A DNA stretch of 64,000 bases from Oncomelania hupensis. Taxonomy: Eukaryota; Mollusca; Gastropoda; Littorinimorpha; Pomatiopsidae. Made by a program: the position numbers and the translations under genes. Within the stretch, counting starts at the first letter, position 1; each line of letters opens with the position of its first letter. The notes beneath the pieces are model-generated. The model searched no databases, had not been told where the DNA came from, and worked only from the letters and a program-made list of their open reading frames with translations. Location: positions 25,671,059 to 25,735,058 of the forward strand of contig CM072525.1 in assembly GCA_036898135.1 (NCBI GenBank), read 5' to 3'. Below are positions 42,924 through 55,033 of this stretch, in pieces.

Positions 42924-44004
42924 CATGTTTTTGTAGACTTTAAGAAAGCGTGTGACCGAATCTGGCTTGCAGCTCGGTGGGCAACCATGAGAGTGTACAA
43001 CTTCAGCCCTAACATTTTTTAAGTCATCAAAAGACTGTATGAAAAGGCTATCAGTGCAGTCTTCCATAAAAGCGCCATCGGGAACTGGTTCAGAACAACA
43101 ATCGGCGTGCGCCAAGGATGCCTACTCTCTCCAACAATCTTCAACAGTTTCCTTGAGCGCATCATGTCAGATGCCCTTGCAGATCACGAAGGCACAGTCA
43201 GCATAAGGAGTAGAGCAATCTCCAACCTCCGTTTTGTTGATGACATTGATGGATTGGCTGGAGAGGAACTGGACTTGAACAGCTAGTACAGAGGTTTGGC
43301 ACTACCTCCAGAGCCTGAGGAATGGAAATAAGTTCAGAGAAGACGAAAATGATGAAAATACCACCAATGGCATCAACACGGACATCAAAGTCCAAGGCCA
43401 ATCCCTCAACACAGTCCATAGCTTCAAATATTTAGGAGCCATTGTGTCAGACAATGGGTCCAGGCAGGATCGCACAAACAACTGTTGCCCTAACAAGGTT
43501 GAAGCCAATTTGGAAAGACAGGACCGTCAGTCTCCACTCCAAGGTAAGGTTGCTGCGCTATTTTGTAATCTCCATCTTCCTATAAGCTTGCGAAACATGG
43601 ACCCTAACAACAGACCTACAACGAAGAATACAGAGCATGAAGATGAGGTGCTACAGAAGACTACTGGGCAATTTCCTATACCCAGCACATCACCAACTAC
43701 GAAGTTCGACAGACCATCACACAAGCCATTAGACAACACAATGACATGCTCACAGTGGTGAAGAAACGGAAACTCCGGTGGTATAGCAACCAGAGCATCG
43801 GGCCTTGTGGTGCAAGGAGGCAGAAGAAGAGGGAGACATAAAAAGAGGCAGGAGGACAACATTCGAGAATTTACTGGCTTGACACTGAGTGAAGCCATGA
43901 GGGTTACTGAGGACAGAACAAGATGGAGTACGCTGGTTAAACGATCATCCTTTGTGCCCCAACGACTTTCGAATTACGGGATTGGATAGGATAGGTTAGT
44001 ATAA

Positions 44005-44390
44005 GTAGTTTTATTGATCGTACATGAGTGTATTTGGAGCCGCGGTCAAGGTCATCTTAAGGCCAAGAGTATAGGAAGATCAAAGTCGGTATTACTTTGC
44101 ATTTTCATGTTACCGTTTCATTTTGTTTTTTCTGGGCACTCATTTTTATGTTAAATATTGCGAGTTCCATAAGGAGCATGTGAGTCACATGGATATTCCT
44201 CTCCTAGTTTTTTTTGTTCCGTCTGTCCGTCCGTCTGTCACTGCAAAACTTGCAAGTTGCATAATACCTCGGAACCTATTTCATATTTCACAACCAATCT
44301 TGGTACGATGGCATATTTTCATGGGACCTCGAACATTAACTGTGATTGAGTGACCTCACAGCGAAGTCATGGTCAAAGGATCAACAATTG
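44005..44390 (+). repeat. Dispersed AGGTCA repeat, right part, plus head of another copy
   Basis: 44005-44210 completes the copy started at 40885 (TTGATCGTACATGAGTG, then the GAGTCACATGG end). 44215-44390 is a fragment of another copy (GTCCGTCCGTCTGTC, CACAACCAATCTTGGTACG). Confidence 0.8.
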
Positions 44391-44800
44391 TTAGTCAACA
44401 ATGAATAAAAGATGTAATGACAACATATTAAACAATAGACATATGCACACACAAAAAGCATCATCCCAGCGCTGCGGTACAAAAAAAAAAAAAATGAAAC
44501 ACTGTATACAAGGTGAGCTAAGATTAAACATCCTGCATACGAGCTCTCTCTACCTTTCTCTTTCCTTCTCGTACACACATACACATGCAGTACACAACTT
44601 TCTTTCTCAACGGTGTCCAACAATCCAAATGAATGTACTATGCTCCATTCAAGGAATAAGATAGGGGGTGGGGAATGACGTATTTTATTATTTATTATTA
44701 TTATTTTTAAAGCAGCAGTAATAATAAAACTTCTAACGCATATGCACATCTAAATACGAAATATATTACTACACCACGCGTGACACAACAAACATGCTTT
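44391..44800. other. Intron sequence, A-run and AT-rich stretch
   Basis: Contains an A-run (44481-44493) and a (TTA)-like stretch (44686-44710). No gene seen. Confidence 0.45.
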
Positions 44801-44802
44801 AG

Positions 44803-45140
44803 CAAAGAAGAAACTGTTTTGGCTCGCATTCATATTGGGCATACTTATGTCACCCATAGTTTCCTTTTAAAAGGAGAACCACCACCATGGTGCTTTGCAT
44901 GTGACAAATCCTTTTCCGTCCGCCATTTTATGTCTGAATGTGCTGATCTGATTGATGAAAGAAAATATATTTTAGTGAGGTTTTTAAAGTATGCAATAGT
45001 CAACACCTGTTTCAATTTTTACATGATGTTGGTTTGTTTTATCGCATATAAATCATATAATCTTGTTTTGTATTCTTGGTTAGATTTTATTGGTGAGACT
45101 GATTTTATTTACATCTTTTATCATTTTTAAATGTTAACAG
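44803..45140 (+). mobile_element. 3' fragment of a Nimbus-like LINE, outermost layer of a nest (left part)
   Basis: Encodes KEETVLARIHIGHTYVTHSF and WCFACDKSFSVRHFMSEC, the extreme C-terminus of the LINE ORF2 also seen at 52120-52290. It breaks at 45140 after GTTAACAG. The remaining tail is at 53385-53467, so a later insertion split it. Confidence 0.87.
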
Positions 45141-46551
45141 TGTGACGGTGGGTCTATTGTTGCTGGGCTCTGCACAATGGAATGCTATTACCCACTCGTC
45201 TTTCGTCTGCGCCGTGCGGGGATCGGCTAGTTAGATCGCCCTATGACTAATCTTAATACATTTATATGTTTCGCCCGGTCTGAGTGAGGATTGGATTACA
45301 GAGATAGGGAGAAAAGTGTAAAAGTGTAAAAGATTCACTGACACACTAGCTCTCGCACGGCTATGAAACATAGGTTGTCCAGCCACTTGTTAACAGTAAA
45401 TATCACACATTTATTTCCTATACTCTATATGTAATTCTAATCTCTACATTAACTTAAATGTCCAAAACGTAAGATCACTAGGATTAACTTAACAGTCCAA
45501 AAGTCACTTCGAGTGGTTCGGAGAATGGGTAGATTTTTGATGGATTTATTCTGCTACTGTTCTCGATATTTGCTACTGAGTCGTCCTTGGGCTTTGTTCT
45601 GGATTTTCCTACTGTTCATTTTCAGGAAGAGTGGACTACCGCACAGTCCCTATAGATCGTGCACGTGTTCTTTAGAATTAGCTTAAAATTCGTGGTGCGG
45701 TGCTGTTGTCTCCTTGTCTTGTTTGTTGACTACTGAGCTATTGGAGCTCAGTGATCTCTGCTCACTTGTGCGGCCTGTGGAATCTATCTCCTGCCGCGGA
45801 CCAAGCCTGCTCGTCTGCAAACCATAAGACGAGTTTCTGCAATGCCTTGTTTCCAAAGGATGTACAGAGTTTCTCACTGTTGGCAGAAACAGCCCTCAGT
45901 GAGATCATCTCCACTTATGCCCCCACGGGCTCGGCTCCGCGCGCCGGGGTTGGACCCCATGCCTCTCTCTGGCTGGGTGACAAAGTTGCCTACCCCTTTT
46001 TCTTCTCTTTTGCCTTGTTTCTGTCTTATTGGTCCTTTCACCTATATTCTTTTCACCCGTAAATTCTCCCACTAAACTGTGCAGTTTTGACTTCCTCTCT
46101 TCTGCCTTACCGGACTTTTCCTGTCTTCTTTTTCCCCATCATTCCTTCTTTTCTTACCCTTCTTTTTCTCTGTGGCCTTCTCTTGGCCCCCTGCGTTTGC
46201 CGTGCAGGGCAACCCGTGTCGGGGGAGAATGGGATCCTGGAGGTTAAGGTCACTGAGGGACTGCGGTCCCTCACACTAACACATCTCTTTGGACCGGACT
46301 TCTCCTAGACGGGAGGTTGGCGTGACCCGCGTCAGTCAAGCGGCTGGTCGTGTATTGCCCTAGCTATGCAAGAAGGCTGCGGCTCATGGGTCAAACTTGA
46401 ACAAGACCGTAGTGGCAGTGCGGGATTGTCTGGGTGTATCTCCCCCCTGTAGCCCTGGTGCGCACCCTTGCTGGATTTTCCGCTTGGACGCATCCCCTTG
46501 TTGGACTCCGTGGTGGGTGGGGACCAGGGGGGATGAATCAAATATAAAAAC

Positions 46552-47919
46552 ATGGCATCCACCAAAAAACACAAAAGAACTCATGACGGACTGGACAAGG
46601 ATATTGGACGTGACTCTGACAGCGACACTGAAACGAGACGCACAGCCAAGGAATCTGGCATTTTCAAAACATGGCCACGCTTCTTGATAGTAAGGATGAA
46701 CAGCGAAAGCCAAAAGATTTCACCTTTTGTCGTGGAAAAGTGGTTTGAGGGAGTGTCCAGACAGATCCGAGACATTAAAAGATTAAGAGATGGAAGTTTC
46801 TTAGTGGACTGTCCCACAGAAAGGACTTCTGAACAATTGCGATCGAGAGATGGGTCCAAGTTGGAGCTAGGTAGCAAAGTGTTTGATGTGAGTGTGAGTT
46901 GCCACCGCACACTCAACTCCTCCAAAGGAGTTGTGCGGTCATCTCAATTTGATGGTCTCACTGAGACAGAAATAAAAGATGGCTTGGCTAAGCAGGGAGT
47001 TACTGAGGCACATAGGGTCATGCAAAAGGACAAAGATGGAAAGAAAGTACCCACAAATACTCTGTTTTTGACCTTTTGCACACCTGAAGCACCAAAAAGA
47101 GTCATAGTTTGTTATGAAAGCATTCCTGTTTCCGTGTTTGTACCTTCGCCATTGCGTTGTTTTAAATGTCAGAGGTATGGTCACGGTAGCACGACATGCA
47201 AAAACGCACCGACCTGTTTCAGGTGTGGGGGAGATTTCCATGGCGAACAATGCAGTGATGCTCCGAAGTGCTATAATTGCAAGGGAGATCATCCTGCATC
47301 GTCAAAGTCTTGCCCTGCTTGGATCAGGGAGACTGAGATTCAAAAAATCAGATCCCGAGAAAGATGCTCCTTCCCAGAGGCGAGAAAACGATACGAGATT
47401 CTCAATCCGTGTGATATAAACAAACCTAGTTTTGCAGAAGTGACCTCAACAAACACTTTGCCAAACACCCTGAAATCTCTCTCATCCATGATCTCTGTTG
47501 CTGACGAATCTGCTTTAGGATCACTCCTGAATTCTCTGAAAGAATTGACACAAACTCTAGAAAAACGTCTGTTGACTATTGAAGATAAAGACAAAGTTAG
47601 TGTTGCCTCTAGTAATCAGCAGAGGTCGAGCCCAAGCGGGCCGACTTTCACTAAGACAATGCCACCTCCTCAGGTGAACGCGCCGACGGCCGCGTCAAAA
47701 GCCGTTAAAACACCTCTACACCCTGTTGCGACCCCGGAAAAGAGAGGACGTCTGGTTCACGACCTCCCTCCTCCTCACCCCATCGAGGTCGAACCCCTTC
47801 GGCTGGGGCCGTGCAGCGGTCAACGAGCTCGAAGTCCTCTTCAAGGACTGACAATAGGCCAGGACCGTTGTCTTCAAAAAAAGATATTCTTTCGAATCGT
47901 TTCTCCTCCCTGGAGGTAG
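46552..47919 (+). CDS. LINE ORF1: gag-like protein with three CCHC zinc knuckles
   Basis: 455 codons, start ATGGCATCC. An RNA-recognition-like middle region leads to three consecutive knuckles at ~residues 200-260: CFKCQRYGHGSTTC, CFRCGGDFHGEQC and CYNCKGDHPASSKSC. This arrangement is usual in I/Jockey-type ORF1 proteins, which bind the LINE RNA. The C-terminal ~150 residues are low complexity (Ser/Pro). The frame is intact. Confidence 0.9.
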   Translation: MASTKKHKRTHDGLDKDIGRDSDSDTETRRTAKESGIFKTWPRFLIVRMNSESQKISPFVVEKWFEGVSRQIRDIKRLRDGSFLVDCPTERTSEQLRSRDGSKLELGSKVFDVSVSCHRTLNSSKGVVRSSQFDGLTETEIKDGLAKQGVTEAHRVMQKDKDGKKVPTNTLFLTFCTPEAPKRVIVCYESIPVSVFVPSPLRCFKCQRYGHGSTTCKNAPTCFRCGGDFHGEQCSDAPKCYNCKGDHPASSKSCPAWIRETEIQKIRSRERCSFPEARKRYEILNPCDINKPSFAEVTSTNTLPNTLKSLSSMISVADESALGSLLNSLKELTQTLEKRLLTIEDKDKVSVASSNQQRSSPSGPTFTKTMPPPQVNAPTAASKAVKTPLHPVATPEKRGRLVHDLPPPHPIEVEPLRLGPCSGQRARSPLQGLTIGQDRCLQKKIFFRIVSPPWR

Positions 47920-48042
47920 AATCAGTTGACATGGAGGAATCACCTCCACAGGGATCAGCTGCTCCATCTTCAACTAAAAACTAGTCTGTTGTGGTTGGGG
48001 AAAAATTTGAAAGTGTACATGTAAGGTTCCTTGGACTGAAAC

Positions 48043-48820
48043 ATGTTACTTTTCTTTCTTTCTATTATGACCTTTTTAATGCAGTGGAACATTAGAGGCC
48101 TTAAAGCCAACTACGAACAGTTGCTCCTGCTTACTAAGAACCGACCAAGTGTAATTTGTCTACAGGAAACTCTTCTGAGTCCTGATAAAATAATTCAGTT
48201 ATCTGGATACTTTTGCTTGCAATCCAATGTTTCTCGTGGGAACTCTTTATGTGTTCGTTCAGACATTTTATTTAGCCCAGTTACATTGACCACACCCCTG
48301 GAGGCGATTGCTGCTCGACTATCTTTCCAAAAAACTGTTACAGTCTGATCTTTATATTTATCCCCTTCCAAAACCATTTGCAAAGCTGATTTAATAAACT
48401 TGATAGACCAACTCCCTTCTCCCTTCGTGATTGTTGGGGATCTGAACGGTCATTCCCCCAGATGGGGAAGTGACCATCAGAATCCCCAAGGCAAAATTTT
48501 GGAGAATGTTGTCGATGACCTCAACCTTTGTATTTTAAATTCAGGTTCCCCTACATATTGTAACCATTTAGGAACATTTTCTAAGTTAGACCTGGCCATC
48601 TGTGACCCTTCTCTTTTTTTGGACCTGGATTGGAAACCTCATTCGGATCTCTGTGGGAGTGATCATTTTCCAATTTTTCTAAAGTTTTTAGAAGATCAAA
48701 CTGAGGAGCCCCAACGGCGCTGGAATTTCAAAAAAGCAAATATGGACACTCTGCAGCTTGTCAAATTACCAATGACATTCTCAATTCTGAAGATCCAGCT
48801 CTGGAGTTTTCTAATATCCT
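48043..48820 (+). pseudogene. LINE ORF2, endonuclease domain (stop and frameshift)
   Basis: APE-type endonuclease: QWNIRGLKAN, VICLQETLL, VIVGDLNGHSPRWGS and GSDHFPIF. A TGA at 48346-48348 interrupts the frame, which continues unchanged on the other side. Near 48735 the reading shifts by one base into the frame of the RT linker region. Confidence 0.88.
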
Positions 48821-49539
48821 AATAGAATGTGCTTCCGAAAATATACCCAAAACATCTATTAAAAGCAGTGCCCCGAAGACCCCTTGGTTTGATGAAGAAT
48901 GCAAGACTCTTCATCACCAAAGGAAACAATCCCAACGAATTTTATTTCAAAATCTTACAGCTGAAAATAAACTTAATCACCAGAAGCTGCGAGCTAAAAC
49001 TAGGTATCTCTTTAAACAAAAAAGGCGTCTATCCTGGAAAACCTTCTGTTCCAAACTTCATACCAAAACCTCTCCCAAATCAGTCTGGAAAATAATAAAA
49101 AGAATTAAGGGAAAAAACTCCAGAGCTGTGATCCAAGGTCTGAAAAAACGTGGACAGATTATCACTGACAGAAAGCAGGTAGCTGACTTGTTGGCCTCTA
49201 CTATTCATCACAATTCTTCATCTGCTCATTATTCCCCCAAATTCCAAAACATCAAAGATAAAAAAGAAAGAGAACCCTGCTTTTTTGACTCTGATAATTG
49301 TGAACCATATAACCTTCCGTTTTCTATGGAAGAATTGACAGATTCCATCCTGAAATCCAATAATTCTGCTTCTGGTCCTGATGATATTCATTATCAGTTA
49401 ATTTCGCACCTGCCTAAAGATTCCCTTAAAATTCTCTTGGCTGTGTTTAATCATATCTGGTCTTCTGGTTCGTTTCCCCCATCTTGGCGGGACGCAGTTA
49501 TTGTTCCAATCCCTAAACCTGGTAAGGATCACTCTGACC
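48736..49539 (+). pseudogene. LINE ORF2, linker and start of reverse transcriptase
   Basis: After the frameshift the frame carries TPWFDEECKTLHHQRK, then ASGPDDIHYQLISHL and WRDAVIVPIPKPGKDHSDP, the start of the RT. It is cut by the TIR element at 49540. Confidence 0.85.
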
Positions 49540-49779
49540 CAGAGCTGCCAACCACTACGGAACGTCCGTAGTTTCTCCGGAAAATGTACTTTAATTCCGC
49601 AACTACGCCATTTCAAGAAATACTACGGAAGAAAAATTTCAAAGCATACCTATTTTTTTACAAGTATCGAAACAAAGCCGCGAGAGACGTAGGCCTACTA
49701 GGCTTTCGTCAATATCATAGACTTTCGTATAGCGCTTTGCGTGTGCGCTATTTTTAGCTCAGCAGCCACTGTGCGGTAG

Positions 49780-49810
<31 letters not shown>

Positions 49811-50165
49811 CCACAGTCATGTCCTGTGATCCCCGTGTTTCCTTCAGGCGATTACACGCGAGGACTCGCGATTAATCGCGATTCCTCGCCGCGTATGGTG
49901 TATGGGTTAGCTTTTCCGAACAAAATGTTAAAACTGTTTTTTTTTTTTCAGGAACATTTCTATCATTTTAAAAATAAATATTTGAAAGTTAATGCTTTTT
50001 GTGTTGGTGTTTGGTTTTTATTTAAGCTAATATCAACATTTTAAATAATGCTCATTTTATCATGTGAAAATTCTTGTTCGTACATTTGCTACTGAAATTG
50101 AGCTGAAACTACGGATATTTTTCTTTATTTGCTACTGAAATTTTTTTTAGGGGTTGGCAGCTCTG
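49540..50165. mobile_element. TIR element (626 bp) inserted in LINE ORF2
   Basis: Begins CAGAGCTGCCAACCACTACGG and ends TAGGGGTTGGCAGCTCTG. It is flanked by the perfect 6-bp duplication CTGACC (49534-49539 and 50166-50171), and the LINE protein reads directly across. It shares most of its sequence with 29420-29862, with an extra AT-rich middle and a (GA)n run (49783-49810). Confidence 0.92.
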
Positions 50166-51199
50166 CTGACCCAAACAATTACAGGCCCATTGCCCTTACA
50201 AGCTGTTTATGCAAAACTATGGAAAGAATGATCTATGAGCGTTTGATGTGGCAGTTAGAATCCATCAACGCTCTTGATATCTCTCAATGTGGTTTCCGCA
50301 AAAACAGGAGCACTTTAGATCATCTCGTTCGATTCGAGTCGTTCGTCAGAAATGCGTTGGTTAACGGTGAACATGTTGTTTCTGTGTTGTTTGATCTAGA
50401 AAAGGCATACGACACGACTTGGAAGTTCGGGATTTTAAAAGATCTAGAACTCCTAGGCTTCTGTGGGAACTTACCCATTTTTATAGAAAATTTTTTAACT
50501 TTCTATTTTTTAACTGATAGAAAGTTTCAGATCCGACTTGGCTCCACTTTATCAGATTCTTTTGAGCAGGAGATGGGTGTCCCTCAGGGTAGCATTTTAT
50601 CTCCTCTTTTGTTTAACATTAAGATCAACAACATTGTTCAAAACGTTAAATCTGGCATAGATAAATCCTTGTTTGTTGATGATTTCTCAATCTCAGCGAA
50701 GGGTAAAACCTTGGCTGGGGTGGAGCGTCAACTTCAGCTTTGCATAGATAAAATTCAGGGGTGGGTAGAAGAAAACGGCTTCCAATTTTCGCTTTCTAAA
50801 ACCGAATGCATTCATTTTCATCGCAAACAGAACCAGGTTTTGAACCCTTCTCTACATGTTTATGGACAACCCATCAAAGTTTCTAAACAAGTAAAATTTT
50901 TGGGTATTATTTTTGACAGCAAATTTACTTTTCTGCCGCATATTAAATACCTGAGGGAAAGCTGCCAGAAAGGTCTTAACGTTTTGAAAGTTATCAGCCA
51001 CACAGACTGGGGAGCAGACAAGCAAACTCTGCTCCTCCTCTATCGTTCTCTGGTACGCTCTAAATTGGATTATGGTAGCATTGTATATGGTTCCGCTAGG
51101 AAAGGCTATTTAAAAGCCTTGGATCCAATCCATCATCAAGGTCTTCGGATCTGTCTGGGGGCGTTTCGCACTTTCACCAAAGGAAAGTCTCTACGCTGA
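50166..51199 (+). pseudogene. LINE ORF2, reverse transcriptase core
   Basis: NNYRPIALTSCLCKTMERM, FDLEKAYDTTW, MGVPQGSILSPLLFN and the catalytic FVDDFSIS. It continues to SKLDYGSIVYGSA. The first position of the usual FADD motif is Val for Ala. A frameshift near 51177 moves the continuation (ESLYAEAGEPPLE) to another frame. Confidence 0.9.
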
Positions 51200-52379
51200 G
51201 GCTGGTGAACCTCCCTTAGAAATCCGCAGGCTTCAGCTCGCCATGAATTATTTTCTCAAACTTAAAGCAAACCCTGAAAATCCCGCTTATGATTGTGTTC
51301 TAAACCCGTTATTTACACTTAAATACTCCAACAAACCGACAGAAATTCCTCCTTTTGGTATCAGAATACGTCCTCACTTTGACACTGCAGGCATAGATGT
51401 TGACTCTGTTAATGATGATCAATTGCTAACTGTACTTCCACCTTGGAACCTCATCAACCCTATTATCAATTTCAGTCTCACATCCTTCAAAAAGACTGAA
51501 ACTTCCGAAGCTGTTTATAAGCAACTTTATCTCGAACAATGTTCACTATATAAAGGATATGACAAACTTTTTACAGACGGGTCGAAGAAAGGAGACTCAG
51601 TTGCTGCTGCGTCGGTCTCAGGAAGACACCTAGACCAGCATTTGCAACAGCGTCTACCTGATTTTTGTTCTGTTTATACAGCTGAGCTCAAGGCAATTCA
51701 TCTAGCTCTGAAACAGGTTTATCAATCCAAGAGAACCTCGTTTTTAATCCTGTCTGATTCACTGTCAGCACTTCAGGCTCTTTCCACGAGAAAGATATCA
51801 CACCCTTTTCTGGCAGAGATCCATAACCTCCACACAGAACTTGTTTCTGAGGGTAAAAAGATAGTTTTTATGTGGGTACTTAGTCACATGGGCATCCACG
51901 GCAATATTGCAGTGGACAAAGCGGCTAAAGAAGCTCTGCATCTAGATTTCCCTTCAGAGATTTTCCAGTTTGTTCCATACTCTGACCTGCGTTGTATGAC
52001 TGGAGTTTATTGTAAACGGCTGTGGCAGACTGAATGGTCTAAGCAAATCAATAACAAATTATTTGAAATTCTTCCGGATTTATCTGCTTCTTTGCCTAAC
52101 TTTGCGTCCACCCGCAAAGAGGAAACTGTTTTGGCTCGCCTTCATATTGGGCATACTTGTGTCACCCATAATTTCCTTTTAAAAGGAGAGGAACCACCAT
52201 GGTGCTTTGCATGTGACAAAACGTTTTCCGTTCGTCATTTTATGTCTGAATGTGCTGATCTGGTTGATTTAAGGGAAAGATATCTTGGTTCAGTACCTTT
52301 TAATGAGGTTTTTAAAGTATGCAATGGTCAGAACCTGTTTCAATTTTTACATGATGTTGGTTTGTTTTATCGCCTCTAA
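51178..52379 (+). pseudogene. LINE ORF2, C-terminal region with RNase H
   Basis: RNase H motifs: LFTDGSKKGDS, YTAELKAIHLAL, ILSDSLSALQAL and WVLSHMGIHGNIAVDKAAKEA, so the D-E-D-D acids are visible (with His-Met-Gly where HxGI is usual). After it come WCFACDKTFSVRHFMSEC and the end of the protein. RNase H removes the RNA strand after copying and is a mark of I-group LINEs. Confidence 0.9.
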
Positions 52380-52621
52380 ATCATGTCGTCTTGTCTTGTA
52401 TTCTTGTTTGGATTTTATTGAAGAAACTGCTTTTATTTACATCTTTCAAAATATTTAAATGTTAACAGTTTAATCTCATTTTACTTAATTTTTTGTGGTC
52501 CTGATTCGGCTCTTGGCAGTCCGCTGGACCCTATAAGCACTGAGTATCTATCTATCTATCTCCACTTATACAGATAAGAGACGAACAATCTTCTAAGTCC
52601 GTGGTCCACTGGAATCTTCAA

Positions 52622-52642
52622 CATAATTCATATCTATATCTA

Positions 52643-52720
<78 letters not shown>

Positions 52721-52732
52721 CATACATACATC
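52622..52732. repeat. (TA)n microsatellite
   Basis: Long dinucleotide array with a short TACA end, inside the right part of the LTR-like element. Confidence 0.93.
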
Positions 52733-53384
52733 ATGGCTAAACTAAACACAGGGAGAAGTCATTAATAATATACACCTTCTCCGGTCCAGCAACTGGTCTG
52801 CAATAATACAAATAGGAGAAACAACAGTTGGTCAGTGGGGCTACCTCGTGGTCTCGAAAACCGGTCGTGTGGGTCAGCCACCTGGTCAAGCAAAGTTTTA
52901 CTAACATTCACAATTTTGAATTATAAAACATGGCAAGACTTCACAAGCATAATCCAATAATAATATCAATAAATCGCGTGAAACAAGATCTATCATTTGC
53001 CTTTTTCACAATGTCAGGCTATGGCTATACTGCGATGAATTGGATTTCACCCGTCACCTGCGTAGTCTTCTAAGAGAGATCTTTCAGCTCGTCCGTCTCG
53101 GGTGAGATTTTAACAAAGACTGACGTTAACTTAACGCTGTGGTCAGCTAAAGCGCGCGATATCCCAAGATTCTTAGCGCCGGGAAATATTTGCGGGGGAT
53201 GACGGATTTAGGTCAGCTGGATTATGCCACTACTTACCTAGTGAAGTTTTACCCTACATATACTTGGCACAATCCTAACTTTCGTCGTCTGCTAGGCATG
53301 GACTGTAAGTTACAAAGGTCAAAGATGGATGAACGTTTAGAGGTTTGAAGCCTTAGTGCAGGGTCCAACTAGCCTCTTGTGACA

Positions 53385-53467
53385 AACAGTTTAGCCTGAT
53401 TTTGCTTAGTTTTGTGTGGTCCTGATTCGGCTCTTGGCAATCCGCTGGACCCTATAAACTGAATATC
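53385..53467 (+). mobile_element. Right part of the outer Nimbus-like LINE fragment
   Basis: AACAGTTTAG...TGTGGTCCTGATTCGGCTC...GTCCGCTGGACCCTATAA-type end. It matches 52460-52545 and completes the fragment broken at 45140. Confidence 0.85.
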
Positions 53468-53494
53468 AATCTGAGTGAAACTGATTTATATTTG

Positions 53495-53790
53495 ACCTAA
53501 TCTGTGCGTCAACATTTGGTTTACTTGATCATTCTCCGAGGTCATTTGAAGGTCAAGGTCATCGCAAGGTCACTGTTGTGTGTGACATAATATTACTCCG
53601 CTATAGTTTATTTGATCATGCAGAAGTGTTCACGTGGAGTCAGAGGTCAAGTTCATCTCAAGATCAAAGTCAATGTTACTTTGCGTTTTAATTTAGTAAT
53701 TTCTTTGTTTTTTTGCTTTTTAAAACTGGGCTCTCATGTCTATGTAGAATATTTTTTTAATAAGTTATCTAAAGTGCATGTAAGTTACTG
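53495..53790 (+). repeat. Copy (3' part) of the dispersed AGGTCA repeat
   Basis: GAGGTCATTTGAAGGTCAAGG at ~53540, a CATAATATTAC...TATAGTTTATTTGATCATG block, and a degenerate end. It abuts an L2/CR1-like LINE fragment. Confidence 0.78.
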
Positions 53791-53794
53791 AGGT

Positions 53795-54715
53795 AAAATC
53801 TTGGATGTCAAACAACCGTCTCAAGCTAAATGATAACAAAACTGAGGCCCTCCGTGTTTCTCCGTCATCTGCAGACCCCTCTTCTCTTCCCTCAACTATC
53901 ACTGTTGGAACTACTTCTATTTCTTTTTCTGACACTGTTCGCGATCTTGGGTTTTTTCTCGATAAGGATCTCTCCATGCAGCAACACATTGCAAAAACTT
54001 GTCAGATTGCATACATTGAACTTAGACGCATAAGCTCCATTCGACAGTATCTCACACAAGAAGCAACAAAAACACTAGTTAGCGCATGCATTCTGTCTAG
54101 ATTGGATTATTGTATTTCACTCCTTGTAGGTTGCACACAGAAAGTCCTTAGACCTCTTCAGCAAGTCCAAAACTCTGCAGCTAAACTCATCTTTAAAGCA
54201 CGGAAATCACAACATTGCACGCCTCTCTTTGAAAAGCTACACTGGCTCCCAATTGAACAACGAATTAAATATAAAACCTCATGTCTCTGCTACCACATCA
54301 TCTCTGGAACTGCTCCTAGCTATCTTTCCGAACTTTTGACTGTCTATGTTCCTTCTCGGTCTCTCCGCTCCTCTGCAGATGAAAGGATGTTCCGTGTACC
54401 AGAATACCACAGGGTGAGACACGGTGGTAGAGCTTTCAGTTTCTTCTCCGTTCAGACCTGGAACTCGCTACCTCGGTCCGTCCGTCACAGTCCTTCACTA
54501 GCGTCTTTTAAAACGAACTTGAAGACGCATCTTTTTAGAGAGGCCTTTTCTTAGGCGCCATGAGTGAGTGTTGTTAGTTATTTTTGGTGTTGAGATGTAT
54601 ATGTGGTTGCGTGTTATTGACCAATGTACGCATGTTGTGTTTACATTTGTTTGTGTAAAGCGCTTTGTGATTTTGGAAAGCGCTGTATAAATTGCCTGTT
54701 ATTATTATTATTAAG
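53795..54715 (+). mobile_element. 5'-truncated L2/CR1-like LINE
   Basis: Holds an open RT C-terminal frame (53805-54554) and ends AAAGCGCTGTATAAATTGCC plus (TTA)n. No catalytic core remains. Confidence 0.87.
53805..54554 (+). pseudogene. RT C-terminal part of L2/CR1-like LINE
   Basis: 249 codons: MSNNRLKLNDNKTEALR, ILSRLDYCISLL, QNSAAKLIFKARKSQH, LHWLPIEQRIKYK and TWNSLPRSVR. Same block as 26029-26817 but a different subfamily by sequence. The frame is open but without polymerase motifs. Confidence 0.88.
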
Positions 54716-54876
54716 TCATAATGGCTTTGACCTTTATTTCAGAGTTATTTTTAGATTATAGAGTATAAAATCCATTAATGCATCGATACATCAATAAATA
54801 AAGTAGTAATGAAATTATCAACACCTATTAGCAACAGCCAATGACTGAGTCACTCAAGTTAGTAGCTGGGTTGCAG

Positions 54877-55033
54877 GAGAAACGGTGCAGCCAACCGTTC
54901 AGCTGCAGCGAGGGTCCAGCTCGATGGACGGCGTGCTGTACGTGTTCAGTAACGGGATCTGGGGCACAGTGTGTAAAACGGCATGGACCGACGCAAACTC
55001 AAAGGTTGCTTGCAGGGAACGCTTCGGACCTGG
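54877..55033 (+). CDS. SRCR domain 7, first exon
   Basis: The acceptor is GGTTGCAG ending at 54876 and the donor is CCTGG|GTGAGT. Phase 1 to 2. It encodes TVQLQRGS, MDGVLYVFSNG, IWGTVCKTAW (C2) and KVACRERFGPG (C3). 157 nt, type a. This is the last SRCR domain before the CUB region. Confidence 0.9.

Larger units (their letters stand above)
45919..52557 (+). mobile_element. Full-length Nimbus/I-group LINE (inactive)
   Basis: The 12-bp target duplication ATCTCCACTTAT sits at 45907-45918 and 52558-52569. The element has a 5' UTR (45919-46551), ORF1 (46552-47919), a broken ORF2 with endonuclease, RT and RNase H (48043-52379), and a 3' UTR ending GTCCGCTGGACCCTATAAGC plus a (TATC)n tail. The RNase H domain and the triple-CCHC ORF1 place it in the I group. 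ORF2 has an in-frame stop at 48346, frameshifts near 48735 and 51177, and a TIR element at 49540-50165. Confidence 0.92.
45141..53384. mobile_element. LTR-like element (~1.6 kb) carrying a nested LINE
   Basis: Starts TGTGACGG at 45141 and ends TTGTGACA at 53384. It is flanked by the 5-bp duplication AACAG (45136-45140 and 53385-53389), and the outer LINE reads continuously across the site. Without the nested LINE (45919-52557, plus one 12-bp target copy) the element is about 1.6 kb. TG...CA ends, a 5-bp duplication and no coding capacity fit a solo LTR. Confidence 0.75.
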
